From Nocardiopsis sp. YSL2 (lineage in GTDB: Bacteria; Actinomycetota; Actinomycetes; Streptosporangiales; Streptosporangiaceae), in NCBI RefSeq assembly GCF_030555055.1, contig NZ_JAMOAO010000001.1, positions 5,394,001 to 5,458,000 of the forward strand: a DNA stretch of 64,000 nucleotides, read 5' to 3'. The notes under the pieces were generated by a model. It saw only the letters and a list, made by a program, of their open reading frames with translations, searched no databases and was not told where the DNA came from. A program made the translations under genes and the position numbers. This document shows, piece after piece, positions 17,557 through 26,213 of the stretch; the first letter of the stretch is position 1; every line of letters starts with the position of its first letter.

Positions 17557-18588
17557 TCACACGGTCTCGACGAAGGACCGGTAGGTGTCGAGCACACCGG
17601 GCGCGAAGAGCGCCCGGGGCCACAACAGGGCCGTCGCCAGGCCGACGGGAGCGGACTCCTCCGCCACCGGCCGTGCCATGGAGTGGGCGGCGTCGAAGCG
17701 CTCGACGCGCACGTTCCGGCCGAGGATCCGCGTGTAGACGCGTGCGGTCTCGTCGGCGTCGACGTTGCGGTCGTGCTCGCCGAGCATGAGGAGCACGGGG
17801 ACCCCCTGGTCGGACATGGCCTGTAGATCGGCGGTCGCGTCGGCACGGAAGTTGCGGAGGGCGAAGTCCCAGCGCCCGGCGTCCATGGGGTGCGGGTCGG
17901 TCGTGCCCGCGAGGTAGGTGGCGTGGTCGGCGCCCTCCGCCAGCAGGGCTCTGGTCCGGTCGCTGTCCGCGACGGCCCTCTCCCGTTCGGCTTGGTCCGC
18001 GCGGGCGTGGTCGAGTTCCGACAGCAGGTGGTAGCGGCCCTGGCGCAGCCAGTTGACGGCCGGGGAGACCGCTACGACGAAGTCGACGTCGTCGCGGCCC
18101 GCGACGACCTTCGGCAGTACCCATCCGGCCTGGCTGGCTCCCCAGAGCCCGATGGTCCCGTGGGCCGTCTCCGGTTGTTCGGACAGCCAGTCGATCACCG
18201 CGGACACCTCGTCGGCGCGGTCGCCCATGTCCTGGTCGAGCCAGTCGCCGCTGGAGGCCCCGATGCCGGGTTTGCTCCAGGAGACCGTGGTGTAGCCCGC
18301 GTCGGCGGCGGCTTCCCACAGCGGCCGGTAGAGGCCGTCGTTGGCCGCGTCGACCGGACCGTCCCCGTGCACGAACACCACCGTACCCCGCGCCTCGCCC
18401 GTGTCGGGGGAGGCGAGGACCGCCTCCACCTGCCCTCCCGGCACCGGGATCATCACCGTTCGCTCGTCGAGTCGGTAGTCGTTGCCCACGACGGCCGTGG
18501 CCGCTCCGACCAGGAGGAGCACGATGAGGACGAGGGCCGGGGCCCGGGTGAATCCGCCCGACCGCCGTACATGTTTCGTTCTATTCAC
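17557..18588 (-). CDS. Membrane-anchored or secreted alpha/beta hydrolase
   Basis: Protein of 343 residues. An N-terminal membrane segment (about 15-37, ALVLIVLLLVGAATAVVG) precedes an alpha/beta-hydrolase domain with oxyanion-region VFVHGDGP, nucleophile elbow GASQAG (Ser near 169), Asp in LLMLGEHDRNVD and the late catalytic His in FDAAHSMARP. It resembles acyl-CoA-thioesterase-like or dienelactone-hydrolase-like esterases; the substrate is unknown. GTG 18588 is only 29 bases from the divergent ATG at 18618. No Shine-Dalgarno is visible, so a leaderless mRNA is likely. Confidence 0.8.
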   Translation of the reverse strand: MNRTKHVRRSGGFTRAPALVLIVLLLVGAATAVVGNDYRLDERTVMIPVPGGQVEAVLASPDTGEARGTVVFVHGDGPVDAANDGLYRPLWEAAADAGYTTVSWSKPGIGASSGDWLDQDMGDRADEVSAVIDWLSEQPETAHGTIGLWGASQAGWVLPKVVAGRDDVDFVVAVSPAVNWLRQGRYHLLSELDHARADQAERERAVADSDRTRALLAEGADHATYLAGTTDPHPMDAGRWDFALRNFRADATADLQAMSDQGVPVLLMLGEHDRNVDADETARVYTRILGRNVRVERFDAAHSMARPVAEESAPVGLATALLWPRALFAPGVLDTYRSFVETV

Positions 18589-18617
18589 GTTCGTAGATTA
18601 CATGATACTTTTGGCGC

Positions 18618-19223
18618 ATGGACATGGCGGTTGACATAGGCATGGGTTTCAGCGAGGACGAACGGGCCCGCGTGGGCGGGTTGTACTGGGAGGCGTTTCG
18701 GCGGAAGCTGAGCCCCGCCTTCGCCGAGGACGGGGCGGGCAGGGAGTTCATCACCGCTGCGATGCGCCCCGACCGCGTCATCGCGGCCAGGGTCGAGGGG
18801 ACGGTGACGGGTGTGTGCGGCGTCCACCACGGCGGACGCGGCGCGTTCGACCCCGCGTGGTCCGAGATGACAACGCGGCTCGGGGCGGTGGGCGCGGTAC
18901 GGGCCCTCCTCGCCCTGACTCCGCTGCACCGCCGGGCACCGGAGGGCGTGCTGGTGCTCGACGGGATCTGTGTCGCACAGGACCACCGGGGGCGGGGCAT
19001 CGGTTCGCTTCTGCTGGAGGCCGCCGACTCCTACGCCCTGCGCCACGGCCTGTCCGCGGTGGAACTGTCCGTGGTCGACACCAACCCGCGCGCCGAGGCG
19101 CTGTACCGGCGGCGCGGGTTCACTCCGGTGGGCTCTGCGTCCCTGGGGTTCCTGAGCGGGCTCTACGGCTTCGGCTCCTCCACCGCTCTGCGGCGCCTCC
19201 CGGACGGGGAGCGCGCGGAATGA
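18618..19223 (+). CDS. GNAT family N-acetyltransferase
   Basis: Protein of 201 residues. The acetyl-CoA-binding motif A is LVLDGICVAQDHRGRGIGSLLLEAAD (V-x3-RGRGIG, about 112-137), followed by motif B around ELSVVDTNPRAEALYRRRGF. These are typical of GNAT enzymes that acetylate amines of small molecules or proteins. Its stop overlaps the next start (ATGA at 19220), so it is coupled to the PaaX-like regulator. The substrate is not predictable. Confidence 0.85.
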   Translation: MDMAVDIGMGFSEDERARVGGLYWEAFRRKLSPAFAEDGAGREFITAAMRPDRVIAARVEGTVTGVCGVHHGGRGAFDPAWSEMTTRLGAVGAVRALLALTPLHRRAPEGVLVLDGICVAQDHRGRGIGSLLLEAADSYALRHGLSAVELSVVDTNPRAEALYRRRGFTPVGSASLGFLSGLYGFGSSTALRRLPDGERAE

Positions 19224-20026
19224 CGGGGGACATCGCACCGCGCACGGTCATCGAGGCGTTCCTGCCCATGACGGGGGACGTGGGGCTCGACCTCGTCCTG
19301 GACACGGCGAACGCGGCGGGCCTGCCCGACCAGCCCGTGCGGTTGGCCCTGCGCCGTATGGTCGCGGCCGGGGACGTCGTCCAGGCGGGGCGCGGGCGCC
19401 GGGGGACCGTGCGGCTCACCGAACAGGGACTGGCCCGCCTGGAGCGGGACAGGGCGGCTCTGACGCTCGCCGAGGCCCAGGACGCGGGCCGAGCCCCATG
19501 GGACGGGGTGTGGCGGTTGACCGCGGTCAGCCTGCCGGAGTCGCAGCGTGCGCGGCGCGACGCCCTCCGGCGCCACCTCACCGAACTCGGGGCCGCCACT
19601 GTGTCCACGGGCCTGTACCTGAGCCCCCACGAGCTGATGGACCTGCTCGACGCAACGGCCCGGGAACATCTCGTGCACGCCGAGGCCGCCCGGGTGACGG
19701 TGCGCGGGGTGACCGACTCGCGCGCCGTGGCCGAGCTGCTGTGGCCCGCCGCGTCGGTCGTCGACGGCTACCGGTCCCTGGAGGAGACGGTCGACCGGGT
19801 CGCCGCCGCCGCGGGCGAAGCGGAGGGCGTGCGGGTCCGGGTACTCCAGCTTCACCTGGCGGACGCGTTGGAGCAGGCGATGCGTCCGGACCCCCTCATC
19901 CCACTGGAGCTGCGCCCGACCCCCTGGCACCCTTCGCGGGTCCGTGAGGAGTGGCGGTCCGTGTGGAGGACGCTCGCGTCGCGGGCTTCCGACGGGGGCG
20001 TCTATCGGGGTTGGCCGGGCTTCTAG
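19220..20026 (+). CDS. PaaX-like transcriptional regulator
   Basis: Protein of 268 residues. The N-terminal winged helix contains LPDQPVRLALRRMVAAGDVVQAGRGRRGTVRLTEQG. The central DGVWRLTAVSLPESQRARRDALRRHL and the C-terminal helical segment ending PWHPSRVREEWRSVW match PaaX-family repressors, which bind aryl-CoA or related ligands and control catabolic operons. Phenylacetate genes are absent here, so the ligand is unknown. Translationally coupled to the GNAT gene. Confidence 0.75.
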   Translation: MTGDIAPRTVIEAFLPMTGDVGLDLVLDTANAAGLPDQPVRLALRRMVAAGDVVQAGRGRRGTVRLTEQGLARLERDRAALTLAEAQDAGRAPWDGVWRLTAVSLPESQRARRDALRRHLTELGAATVSTGLYLSPHELMDLLDATAREHLVHAEAARVTVRGVTDSRAVAELLWPAASVVDGYRSLEETVDRVAAAAGEAEGVRVRVLQLHLADALEQAMRPDPLIPLELRPTPWHPSRVREEWRSVWRTLASRASDGGVYRGWPGF

Positions 20027-20262
20027 GGCTCGGCTCCGAAGCGCCCCTCCCGCGTATCCCGCCGCCAGGCGGTGGTGGCGGCGAGTGCCTCCGGAGGGCT
20101 CTGGGTGTTCCACGTGAGGGTGCCCTCGGAGCGTGCGCCGGTGGAGCAGCGGCCGCCGACCGCGCGACCGGCGTTCCGGTCGACCAGGGGTCCCTCGTCT
20201 CCGTCATCGCCGACGATGATCGCAGCGGCGCCGGGGCCGGGGCCGCCGGATGTCCGCGGGGT

Positions 20263-20658
20263 TCACGGTTGGCGGCCCGAGAGGACGCAGAACTCGTTGC
20301 CCTCCGGGTCGGCGAGGACGACCCAGCTCTCATCGCCGGCCTGGCCGACGTCGGCGTGGCGGGCGCCCAGGTCGAGCAGGCGGCGGACCTCCTCGTCCTG
20401 CTCCCTGTCGGTCGGATTGACGTCGATGTGGAGCCGGTTCTTGACGGTCTTGCCCTCGGGCACGCGCGCGAACGTCAACGACGGCGGCACCGGGCCGGGG
20501 CGGCTCCCGCCCTCGGGGACGGCGGGGGAGCCGATGGCGACGAACCCGTCCTCCTCGTCCACCTCCTGTACCTCGTAGCCGAGGACCGCGCACCAGAACC
20601 GGGCGAGACCACCGGGGTCGGCGCAGTCGATCGCGAGTTCGGTGAACTTGCTGGCCAT
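20263..20658 (-). CDS. VOC-superfamily (glyoxalase-like) protein
   Basis: Protein of 131 residues of the actinobacterial glyoxalase-like type: a two-fold beta-alpha-beta-beta-beta repeat with ELAIDCADPGGLARFWCAVLGYEV at the start and WVVLADPEGNEFCVL at the end. ATG 20658 begins the fold exactly and follows GGAGGC. Function within the family (bleomycin-resistance-like, isomerase or dioxygenase) is unresolved. Confidence 0.85.
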   Translation of the reverse strand: MASKFTELAIDCADPGGLARFWCAVLGYEVQEVDEEDGFVAIGSPAVPEGGSRPGPVPPSLTFARVPEGKTVKNRLHIDVNPTDREQDEEVRRLLDLGARHADVGQAGDESWVVLADPEGNEFCVLSGRQP

Positions 20659-20840
20659 GTCGGAGCCTCCCAGGCACGTGGCGCGTTCGCCGCTGGACAC
20701 GGTAGCCGTCCCGTGTCCGGAACCCAACGGGTTTTTCGTCGAACGCCCCGCACACACCGTGGTGGTGTGGCATCCTGCTTCGTGATCGCGACGCATGCGA
20801 ACCCCTGTTCGCCTGGCCGGTCGTGACGCGCACAAAAATC

Positions 20841-20904
20841 GAGGCCGCCCTGTGCTACCAACACTGGGACGGCCTCTGACCACCGATTCCTGCACAACCA
20901 GGAA
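20841..20904 (+). promoter_or_regulatory. Two consecutive hairpins in the leader of the winged-helix gene
   Basis: Hairpin 1 (20841-20876) pairs GAGGCCG with CGGCCTC, then CCC/GGG and GTG/CAC separated by single mismatches. Hairpin 2 (20887-20904) is TTCCTG-CACAAC-CAGGAA. The right arm of hairpin 2 includes most of AGGAAGG, the best ribosome-binding site for GTG 20916, so folding could block translation. A -35/-10 pair was not identified with confidence. Confidence 0.5.
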
Positions 20905-20915
20905 GGCGGCTCGGA

Positions 20916-22463
20916 GTGAAGTGTAACTTCTCCAGCCCCGAAGTACAGGCGACTCCTCCCAATCGACCCGGCCCGAACCCCGATCCGGTCCCGGCCGGAA
21001 ACGTCGGCCCCCGCAAGCGCCCGCTGCGCTCGATGCGCGCCGAGGGGTTCCACCCCTCGATCTGGGTCGACGACGCGCTGCGGGCCGGGCTGGTGCCCTC
21101 CCAGCGCGCCTACCTCGTCGCGAGGATCATCGCCGGCGCCGTCGACGTCGACGGCCGCTGGTGCTACCTGTTCGTGGACACGGTCCGCGAACGCACGGGC
21201 GGGCTCGCCAGCGCCTCCACCGTCAAGCGCGGCCTCGCCGATCTCGTGCGGGCGGGGCTGGTGCGCAGGCTTGCGCCGGAGGAGGCACGCCGGTTCTTCG
21301 CCGAGGACATCGTCGCCCGGCGCCGTCACGGCGACCGCCTTCCCACAGTGCTGGAGCTGATGGTCCCGGCCCGGGCCTACCCTGCGCCGGTCCTGGAGCG
21401 GATCAACCGGCAGCGAGCCGCGCTGGGGGAGGAACCGCTGACCGTCGGTTCCCGTCCTTGCCCGGGTGCGACCGCGACAGGTCAAATCGACCCCGGCGCC
21501 AGGTCACATCCACCCACAGACCCCTCTTCCATTCCACCCCTCTCCGACGAGGCCGCCCGGTCCGTCCGCGGGAGCCACACCACAGGAGGCGCGCAGGCGC
21601 GCGAGACGGCGGAGGCGCACGCGCTGGAGGCGATCGCCGACATTCCCACCGGGGCGCTGCGCGACCCGGGCGCGGACCGCGCCGCCCTGGCCCGGGCCGT
21701 CGAGCGGCTGGCCCAGGCCGGGCTGGACGCTGCCGCGCTGTCCGCTCTTCTGTCCGGAGCGGACACGTTGACCAGGCCCTTTCCCGCCCTCATGCGGCGC
21801 CTGGCGAGCCCGCGCTCGGCCCGGGACTTCCTGGACGGTCGCCTCGGCGCGGGGGTGCACCGGCCGAGAGGACCGCTGCCGATCCCGTCGCCGCGCGCGC
21901 CGCACGAAGGCGGTGACGACGTGTTCGACCGTCCGCCCGAGTTCGGGGTCGACGCGTCGGGAACCGCGCCACGCACCTGCCCCGAGCACCCTGGCGTGCG
22001 CAACGTCCCCGGTGGGCGGTGCCGGGCCTGCCAGGGGCCGTGCCGGAGCGTGCCCGGCGAACTCCTCCACCCCGAGCGTCCGACATCTCCGCCCGCACGG
22101 CCACCGGAGCCCGAGCCGTTCGACGGGTCGGCGCCCGTCGCGGGCGCCACCGCGGACACGGGTAGCGCCACCGGGCCCGGCGCCAGCACCACCCCGGACA
22201 CCGCCGCTCAGGTCGGCACGGGCACGGCCCCCGGCGCGGGTACCAGCGCGGATGCCCAGACCATGGAAGTCGATCCCGTGCTGGCCGGGCGGCTGCGCGC
22301 CTCACTCGCCGAGGCGGCCGCGGCCTGTGGCCCGAAGCCGCCGGACCGCCCGGGCGATGCCCACAGCCCCGGGGCACGGGCGGTGATCGACGGTGTGCGC
22401 GGACTCCTCCGCAGACGGCGGGAGGAGGCTCCGAAGGGCCGTCAGGCGAGGGCGTCGAGGTAG
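20916..22463 (+). CDS. Winged-helix / Cys-rich protein of unknown function
   Basis: Protein of 515 residues. Residues ~30-130 contain a winged helix (HPSIWVDDALRAGLVPSQRAYLVARII, then TGGLASASTVKRGLADLVRAGLVRRL) like those in replication initiators and helix-turn-helix regulators. A low-complexity linker follows, then a helical Ala/Leu/Arg segment (about 225-310). A Cys cluster (CPEHPGVRNVPGGRCRACQGPC, about 355-376; Cys and His spaced like a zinc knuckle) precedes a Pro/Thr-rich disordered tail. I cannot assign a function. GTG 20916 is taken because it follows AGGAAGG. Its end overlaps the convergent ychJ-like gene by 22 bases. Plasmid- or integrative-element origin is possible but no integrase or transfer gene is near. 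Confidence 0.7.
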   Translation: MKCNFSSPEVQATPPNRPGPNPDPVPAGNVGPRKRPLRSMRAEGFHPSIWVDDALRAGLVPSQRAYLVARIIAGAVDVDGRWCYLFVDTVRERTGGLASASTVKRGLADLVRAGLVRRLAPEEARRFFAEDIVARRRHGDRLPTVLELMVPARAYPAPVLERINRQRAALGEEPLTVGSRPCPGATATGQIDPGARSHPPTDPSSIPPLSDEAARSVRGSHTTGGAQARETAEAHALEAIADIPTGALRDPGADRAALARAVERLAQAGLDAAALSALLSGADTLTRPFPALMRRLASPRSARDFLDGRLGAGVHRPRGPLPIPSPRAPHEGGDDVFDRPPEFGVDASGTAPRTCPEHPGVRNVPGGRCRACQGPCRSVPGELLHPERPTSPPARPPEPEPFDGSAPVAGATADTGSATGPGASTTPDTAAQVGTGTAPGAGTSADAQTMEVDPVLAGRLRASLAEAAAACGPKPPDRPGDAHSPGARAVIDGVRGLLRRRREEAPKGRQARASR

Positions 22464-22855
22464 ACCCAGGCGCCGTCCTCGCGGACGAACCGGCTGTCCT
22501 CGCGCAGCTCGCCCTCGCGCCCGTCCTCGCGGTACACGGCCCGGAACGACACCGTGCCCTCGCTGTGGAACGGCGTCCCCTCGCCCGTGCCCAGGATCTC
22601 CAGGCGCACCCACTCCGTGCGCGGGTCCAGGTCGAGCGCGGCGGGCCGGGTGCCCGCCGCCCAGGTGCGCATCAGGTAGGCGGCGTCACCGACGGCGAAG
22701 GCGCTGTAGCGCGAGCGCATCAGCGCCTCCGCGGTGGGCGCCGCGGACTCGCCCCGGTGCAGCGGCCCACAGCACCGGCCGTAGGGGCGCGGCGAACCGC
22801 AGGGGCAGGGATCGGTGTCGGGCGGAGCCGTGGCGCGGCGGCGGGATCGGGACAT
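22442..22855 (-). CDS. YchJ family (UPF0225) SEC-C metal-binding protein
   Basis: Protein of 137 residues. The N-terminal SEC-C motif CPCGSPRPYGRCCGPLHRG (C-x-C-x8-C-C) binds zinc, and the rest is an NTF2-like domain (ALMRSRYSAFAVGDAAYLMRTW to the C-terminus), the standard YchJ arrangement. Function in the family is not established. The last 22 bases overlap the end of the convergent winged-helix gene. Confidence 0.88.
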   Translation of the reverse strand: MSRSRRRATAPPDTDPCPCGSPRPYGRCCGPLHRGESAAPTAEALMRSRYSAFAVGDAAYLMRTWAAGTRPAALDLDPRTEWVRLEILGTGEGTPFHSEGTVSFRAVYREDGREGELREDSRFVREDGAWVYLDALA

Positions 22856-22949
22856 GGGTCCATTGTGGCGCCTGGGAGGCGTGCACCGTTCCCCCTCGCG
22901 CTCGGGCCGGTCTCGTGCCGCCCGGACCCCGCCCGGTGCCAGTGACGGG

Positions 22950-23303
22950 TCAGGCGATCTTCTCGGGGGCGCGGTCGGCGGCGTCGCGCTGCTCGGGCGG
23001 CGTCAGGCGGCCCGTGCGGTGCAGCCACCAGTCGGCGACCAGGGTGCACATCGGGGGCACGGAGGCGGCCAGCGCGAGCAGGGTGGGCCACACGCCCCAG
23101 CGCAGCCGCAACGCCGCGAACAGCGTCAGCAGCACGTAGACGACGAACGCCCCGCCGTGGATCGGTCCGAAGATGTGCACACCGAGCTCGTTGCCGTTGA
23201 CCAGGTACTTGAAGCCCATACCGACCAGAAGCCCGGCCCAGGTCAGGGCCTCGAAGGCGGCCACCGCGCGGAAGGCCATCGCTGTCAGGGTGGAGATGCG
23301 CAC
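22950..23303 (-). CDS. DUF3817 family membrane protein
   Basis: Protein of 117 residues with three predicted membrane helices. The pattern AFEALTWAGLLVGMGFKYL and HIFGPIHGGAFVVYVLLTL is characteristic of DUF3817 actinobacterial membrane proteins. Function unknown. It lies on the same strand as its neighbours but separated by about 75 bases, so probably its own unit. Confidence 0.85.
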   Translation of the reverse strand: MRISTLTAMAFRAVAAFEALTWAGLLVGMGFKYLVNGNELGVHIFGPIHGGAFVVYVLLTLFAALRLRWGVWPTLLALAASVPPMCTLVADWWLHRTGRLTPPEQRDAADRAPEKIA

Positions 23304-23377
23304 GCTGTTCCTCGAACTCGTGGGTGCCGGACACGACCGGCCCCGGCACGCCGTCGGCGGCCGGGACCGGTCCCAGG

Positions 23378-24298
23378 TTAGGCCAGGGCGCCGACCACTA
23401 CCTCAGTGGCCTGCGCGATGAGGGCGTCGTCGTACTCGGCGTCCTCCTGGTCGCGGCCGGACATGACCACCAGGACGATCGGGTCGTCCTCGGGCGGCCA
23501 CACCACGGCGATGGCGTTGCGGGTGCCGTAGCCGCCCGCGCCGGTCCTGTCACCGACCTCCCAGCCGTCGGGGACGCCGGCGCGGATCAGGTCGTCCCCG
23601 GTGGTGTTGCCCCGCATCATCTCGGTGAGGATCTCGCTGTCGTCCTCGGGCAGGACGTCGCCCAGGGTGAAGGCCTCCAGGGTGGTGGCCATGGCGCGGG
23701 GAGTGCTGGTGTCGCGCTCGTCACCCGGGGCGGCCTCGTTCAGGCCGGGTTCGCTCCGGTCGACGCTGGTGACGTCGTCGCCGATCTCCTCCAGCGCCGC
23801 GTCCAGTGCGTCGGGACCGCCGAGCTCCTCCAGCAGCAGGTTGGTCGCGGCGTTGTCGCTGTAGCGCAGCGCGGCGTCGCCCAGCTCGAGCAGGGACATC
23901 TCTTCGCCGACGTGCTGTTCGGTGATCGGATTCCAGTTGACCAGGTCGTCCTCGGTGATGGTGACCTCCTTCTCCAACTCCTCAGGCGTGGTCTGTTCGA
24001 GCAGGGCCCCGAACAGCGCCACCTTGATGGTCGAGGCGAAGGCGAACCGCTCCTCGGCGCGGTACTCGACGGCTTCGCCGCTGCCGGTGTCGAGCGCGTA
24101 GACGCCGAGTCTGGCGTCGAATTCCTCTTCCAGCCGCGCGAAGTCGGCCTCGGCGGCGCCCGCCGAGGCCGACGCCGTCGGCGACGCCGAGGGCGCGGGT
24201 GTCTCCGCCGCTCCGGGCGTCGAACAGGCGGCCAGCGGCGCCAGGGCCAAGGCGGCCAGCGCCGCTAGGGCCTTGTGTCGGGTCATGGGTACACGCAT
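23378..24298 (-). CDS. bla: Class A beta-lactamase, lipoprotein type
   Basis: Protein of 306 residues. The signal peptide ends in the lipobox LAAC (Cys 25), so the enzyme is probably membrane-anchored. Catalytic motifs: S89-T-I-K92 (S70xxK), S147-D-N149 (S130DN), E183-P-G-L-N187 (E166xxLN) and RTG in GDRTGAGGYG, in place of the common KTG. Arg at 234 is known in some actinomycete and class A enzymes. A Pro/Ala/Ser linker separates the lipid anchor from the catalytic domain. ATG 24298 has GGGAG seven bases upstream. It diverges from a LysR gene and a BlaB-like gene, the layout of the Streptomyces cacaoi blaL-blaA-blaB locus. Confidence 0.92.
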   Translation of the reverse strand: MRVPMTRHKALAALAALALAPLAACSTPGAAETPAPSASPTASASAGAAEADFARLEEEFDARLGVYALDTGSGEAVEYRAEERFAFASTIKVALFGALLEQTTPEELEKEVTITEDDLVNWNPITEQHVGEEMSLLELGDAALRYSDNAATNLLLEELGGPDALDAALEEIGDDVTSVDRSEPGLNEAAPGDERDTSTPRAMATTLEAFTLGDVLPEDDSEILTEMMRGNTTGDDLIRAGVPDGWEVGDRTGAGGYGTRNAIAVVWPPEDDPIVLVVMSGRDQEDAEYDDALIAQATEVVVGALA

Positions 24299-24387
24299 GG
24301 TGGGACTCCCCGTCCGGATTCGATCGGTGACGCTCAGCAGTCTCGCGCCCCTCGATCATGCTGTCCAAGACGCGAATGAGCACTCCC

Positions 24388-24402
24388 ATGCGTTTCCGGC
24401 AT
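24388..24402. promoter_or_regulatory. LysR-type operator between bla and the LysR gene
   Basis: ATGC-N7-GCAT (24388-24402) is a dyad with the T-N11-A form of LysR operators. It lies 12 bases upstream of the LysR start in the 116-base divergent gap, so it could control both directions. Confidence 0.5.
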
Positions 24403-24414
24403 AGTGTGTGGTGC

Positions 24415-25308
24415 ATGGACCTCGTCGGGGCCTGCAGGGCCTTCGTCTACGTGAGCGACCGCGGCAGTTTCACCCTCGGCGCCGCCGCCGCACGCATCCC
24501 GCAGCCCGTGGCGAGCCGACGGGTGGCCGCCCTGGAGAAACACCTGGGAGCCCGACTGTTCGACCGCACCTCGCGTCGGGCGACCCTCACGCGCTTCGGC
24601 CGCGACATGCTGCCCTCCGCCCGCCGCCTGGTCGATCTGGCCGAGTCGATGGAGCACGACGCGCACCGGGCCCGCCAGGCGCCCTTCGGCCTGGCCGTCC
24701 CCGACGTGTGCCCCACCCGTGGACTCGCGCTACTGGCCGCGGAGGGCCGCCGCCGGGGCCTGCGCCTGGACCCGCGACCGGGCCCGCCCGGAGAGCGGGT
24801 CCACCTGCTGCGCTCGCGGGAGGTCCGTGCCGCCGTCCTCGCCGTCCCCCCGGGCGAGGCCACCTGGACGGTGCCCCTGGGGGTGGCCGGCGCGGTCGAA
24901 CCCGCGGTGGCCGTCGCCTACGTCGAGACACTGCGGGTGGGCCGCACCGACCCGCCCGTGGGAGCCCGCAGGGTGTGGATCCAGCCCGAGGACGACGTCC
25001 CCCACATCCGCGACCCGCTCACACGCATCCGCGACGCGGTCGGCCTGCGGCCCGGACAGGTCGCGGTCGCCGCCTCCCTCGCCTCCGCCGCCGCCGAGGT
25101 CCTGGCGTCGGCCGACCTCCTGCTGTGCTCGCGCGGCCAGGCGGAGGAACTGGGCCTGCACTGGCGCCCCCTCGGCGAGATCGGGCTCGCACGCGGCTAC
25201 GACGTGTCCGCCGACGACGCCGGCGACGCCGAGCCCCTGCGCGGTGCCCTGCACGAGCCGCTCGGCCACTGCCTGGGCACTCCGCAGACCATGGAGGAGG
25301 TCCGTTGA
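24415..25308 (+). CDS. LysR family regulator, BlaA-like
   Basis: Protein of 297 residues with an N-terminal LysR HTH (FVYVSDRGSFTLGAAAARIPQPVASRRVAALEKHLGARLFDR, about 10-52) and a divergent effector-binding domain. It is divergent from the beta-lactamase gene and overlaps the next gene by four bases (TTGA). By analogy with Streptomyces cacaoi BlaA it would activate beta-lactamase expression, with the next gene product as partner. ATG 24415 starts the HTH directly; an ATG 57 bases upstream would extend across the operator. Confidence 0.85.
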   Translation: MDLVGACRAFVYVSDRGSFTLGAAAARIPQPVASRRVAALEKHLGARLFDRTSRRATLTRFGRDMLPSARRLVDLAESMEHDAHRARQAPFGLAVPDVCPTRGLALLAAEGRRRGLRLDPRPGPPGERVHLLRSREVRAAVLAVPPGEATWTVPLGVAGAVEPAVAVAYVETLRVGRTDPPVGARRVWIQPEDDVPHIRDPLTRIRDAVGLRPGQVAVAASLASAAAEVLASADLLLCSRGQAEELGLHWRPLGEIGLARGYDVSADDAGDAEPLRGALHEPLGHCLGTPQTMEEVR

Positions 25309-26213
25309 ACGGCCATGCGCTGCTGCGGGAGTTGCGCGAGGAACTCGACGCCGGCGGGCTGGACGGATCGTTCCTGGTCCGAGACCTGCGCACGGGCGAC
25401 GAACTCGGCATAGAACCCGACCTGGAGCTGCCGTCGGCCTCCCTGGTGAAGATCCCGCTCGCCCTGGCCGTCCTGGAGCGCGTGCACCGGGGGGAACTCG
25501 ACGGCTCCACCCAGGTTCTCGTCCAGCCCGGGAGAGTGACCACGCCGGGCCCCATCGGGGTGACCCGGTTCCGGCACCCGGCCCGGATCTCGATCGACGA
25601 CCTGCTCTACCTGAGTACGTGCCTGAGCGACAGCGCGGCGGCCGACGCCCTGTTCGAGCTCACACCGCCCTCCGAGGTCGCGGCCGTGCTGCGTCGGCTC
25701 GGACTGCGCGGCGTCACCGTCCGGCACACCATGGGCGAGCTCACCAGCACTCCTGCGGACCGCCTCTCGCCCGCGGAGGTCGACCTGGCCCACATCCTGG
25801 CCATCGGCGCGGGCACCCCCGGCCGGGGGCACCGGATCCCGCAGCTCGACATCACCCGAGCCAGTTCCGGGACGGCGCGTGCCTTCACCGACCTGCTCCA
25901 GGCACTGTGGACCCCCTCGGCGATCACGCCCGAGGTCGCCGCGCGGGTGCGCGAGCTCATGGCCGGGAACGTCCTGCGGCACCGGCTGGCGCCCGACTTC
26001 AGCTCCGACGCGTCGCGGTGGTCGTCCAAGACCGGCACCCTGCTCCACCTGCGCCACGAGGTGGGGGTGGTCGAGCACGCCGACGGGCAGGCGTTCGCGG
26101 TCGCCGCGATGACGGCCTCGCGCGTGCCCGCCTACAGCCAGCCGGGCGCCGAGGCGCTCATGGCCCGTGTCGCCCGCGCCCTGCGCGACCACCTGCGCGC
26201 CGCCTGGGCGTGA
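25305..26213 (+). CDS. BlaB-like penicillin-recognising protein
   Basis: Protein of 302 residues from TTG 25305 (GGAGG five bases upstream; TTGA overlap with the LysR gene). It keeps the serine-penicilloyl motifs S46-L-V-K49, SDS (near residue 108) and SKTG (near 244), the fold of class A beta-lactamases, but has no signal peptide or lipobox, so it should stay in the cytoplasm. The glutamate of the ExxLN loop is not evident, which argues against efficient hydrolysis. It fits the BlaB role, a regulatory protein cooperating with the LysR activator. It may instead be an unusual beta-lactamase. Confidence 0.8.
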   Translation: MNGHALLRELREELDAGGLDGSFLVRDLRTGDELGIEPDLELPSASLVKIPLALAVLERVHRGELDGSTQVLVQPGRVTTPGPIGVTRFRHPARISIDDLLYLSTCLSDSAAADALFELTPPSEVAAVLRRLGLRGVTVRHTMGELTSTPADRLSPAEVDLAHILAIGAGTPGRGHRIPQLDITRASSGTARAFTDLLQALWTPSAITPEVAARVRELMAGNVLRHRLAPDFSSDASRWSSKTGTLLHLRHEVGVVEHADGQAFAVAAMTASRVPAYSQPGAEALMARVARALRDHLRAAWA

